A DNA stretch of 6,017 nucleotides, from positions 1-6,017 of the forward strand of contig JANXVP010000037.1 in assembly GCA_025351615.1 (NCBI GenBank). The letters are read 5' to 3'. Under the pieces are notes generated by a model that worked only from the letters and a program-made list of their open reading frames with translations, made no database searches and had not been told where the DNA came from. Position 1 is the first letter of the stretch. Each line of letters opens with the position of its first letter. Below, piece after piece: positions 5,756 through 6,017 of the stretch. This stretch comes from Ramlibacter sp. (GTDB taxonomy: Bacteria; Pseudomonadota; Gammaproteobacteria; Burkholderiales; Burkholderiaceae_C). The translations under genes and the position numbers were made by a program.

Positions 5756-5926
5756 AGGAGATGTTCGCGATTTACCCCGACCTCAAGCGACTCAAGAAAG
5801 CGCTCGGCTGGAGCCTCGGGGGAAGAAGCAGGAATCACCCGTTCCATCGACATTCGCGTCAGCATGCGCCGCTGCCACATACGCGCACGATCTCCGACCC
5901 ACGGCCGCGCGTTTTACCATGCCGGC
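5756..5926. other. Gap between the operon and the YjbQ-like gene
   Basis: No convincing gene, RNA or intrinsic terminator is visible. A frame on the plus strand opens at ATG 5740 (AAAGG 6 bases upstream) or ATG 5761 and runs without a stop to the window end. Its first two dozen codons look plausible, but it then becomes very rich in His, Arg and Pro, as expected for noncoding GC-rich DNA, and it collides with the gene at 5927. I do not call it a gene. Confidence 0.5.
5915..5920 (+). promoter_or_regulatory. Possible -10 box of the YjbQ-like gene (leaderless arrangement)
   Basis: TACCAT has the TAnnnT form and ends 6 bases before the ATG at 5927, the same geometry as TAGATT before tetR. No Shine-Dalgarno sequence is present and no good -35 box is seen. 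Confidence 0.4.
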
Positions 5927-5929
5927 ATG
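5918..5929. repeat. 12-bp perfect palindrome ending in a start codon
   Basis: CATGCCGGCATG is self-complementary; its last three bases are the ATG of the YjbQ-like gene and its first bases overlap the proposed -10 box. It could be a protein-binding site or a chance result in GC-rich DNA. Confidence 0.4.
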
Positions 5930-6017
5930 CGGCAATATCTCGCGACGATCGTCATCCCCACCTCAGGGCGCGGCCTGGTGGACATCACCGCACGCGTGCA
6001 CGAACAGGTCGCGGCCA
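5927..6017 (+). CDS. YjbQ/UPF0047-family protein, 5' part only
   Basis: The first 30 codons are present and the gene runs out of the window. The residues MRQYLATIVIPTSGRGLVDI and then TARVHEQVAA match the opening of the UPF0047/YjbQ family: a first beta strand, the T.GRGLVDIT segment and the start of the first helix. Full-length members are about 130-140 residues, and some have been reported to show weak thiamine-phosphate synthase activity; the true role is unsettled. The start at 5927 fits the family's usual length before the GRGL motif. There is no ribosome binding site, and a TAnnnT box ends 6 bases upstream, so the message may be leaderless. Separate transcription from the upstream operon is likely. 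Confidence 0.8.
   Translation, partial: MRQYLATIVIPTSGRGLVDITARVHEQVAA

Noticed and set aside
5632..5880. 82-codon minus-strand frame at the end of the DUF2520 gene
   Set aside because: More than half lies opposite the well supported DUF2520 domain, and the rest has no recognisable motif or clear ribosome site.
5740..6017. Plus-strand frame from ATG 5740 open to the window end
   Set aside because: It has a possible ribosome site, but beyond about 26 codons it is His/Arg/Pro-rich and overlaps the better supported YjbQ-like gene in another frame.
1..6017. CRISPR arrays, tRNA or rRNA genes, insertion sequences, phage genes
   Set aside because: No regularly spaced repeats, RNA-gene signatures, transposase motifs or terminal inverted repeats were seen on either strand.

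Overview
The window is high-GC proteobacterial DNA. The endonuclease III gene matches the E. coli protein residue for residue around its catalytic sites. That, with the overall GC-rich codon use and the -10 boxes lying directly before start codons, suggests a gammaproteobacterium, most plausibly of the Xanthomonadales (Xanthomonas/Lysobacter/Luteimonas type). The family-level placement is an inference, not something the sequence proves.

Layout. Positions 1-34 probably hold the first codons of a leftward gene that runs out of the window. A gap of about 47 bp separates it from nth (82-750, endonuclease III, base excision repair). A small helical protein of unknown function follows (802-1071). 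A textbook promoter (TTGACA, 17-bp spacer, TAGATT at 1122-1150) then starts what looks like one four-gene operon: a TetR-type repressor (1157-1840), a two-domain protein joining an alpha/beta hydrolase to a GT-B glycosyltransferase (1840-4005), a second alpha/beta hydrolase (4029-4871), and a Rossmann/DUF2520 protein (4868-5755). The junctions are a 1-nt overlap, a 23-nt gap with a strong Shine-Dalgarno sequence, and a 4-nt overlap. A gap of about 170 bp with no convincing gene separates this from the start of a YjbQ/UPF0047-family gene at 5927, cut by the window end.

How the genes work together. The operon is most simply read as a self-regulated set of enzymes for a small molecule: a repressor whose own start codon lies inside a 37-bp palindrome, an ester- or related-bond hydrolase physically joined to a sugar transferase, a second hydrolase, and a predicted NAD(P)-binding protein. 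The substrate cannot be read from the sequence. The most notable items are the hydrolase-glycosyltransferase fusion, the operator that covers the -10 box and the start codon, and a repeated leaderless-mRNA signature (TAnnnT, 6-7 nt, ATG) before nth, tetR and the YjbQ-like gene. Internal operon genes instead use strong Shine-Dalgarno sequences, two of them with ATG/TTG overlaps or TTG starts.
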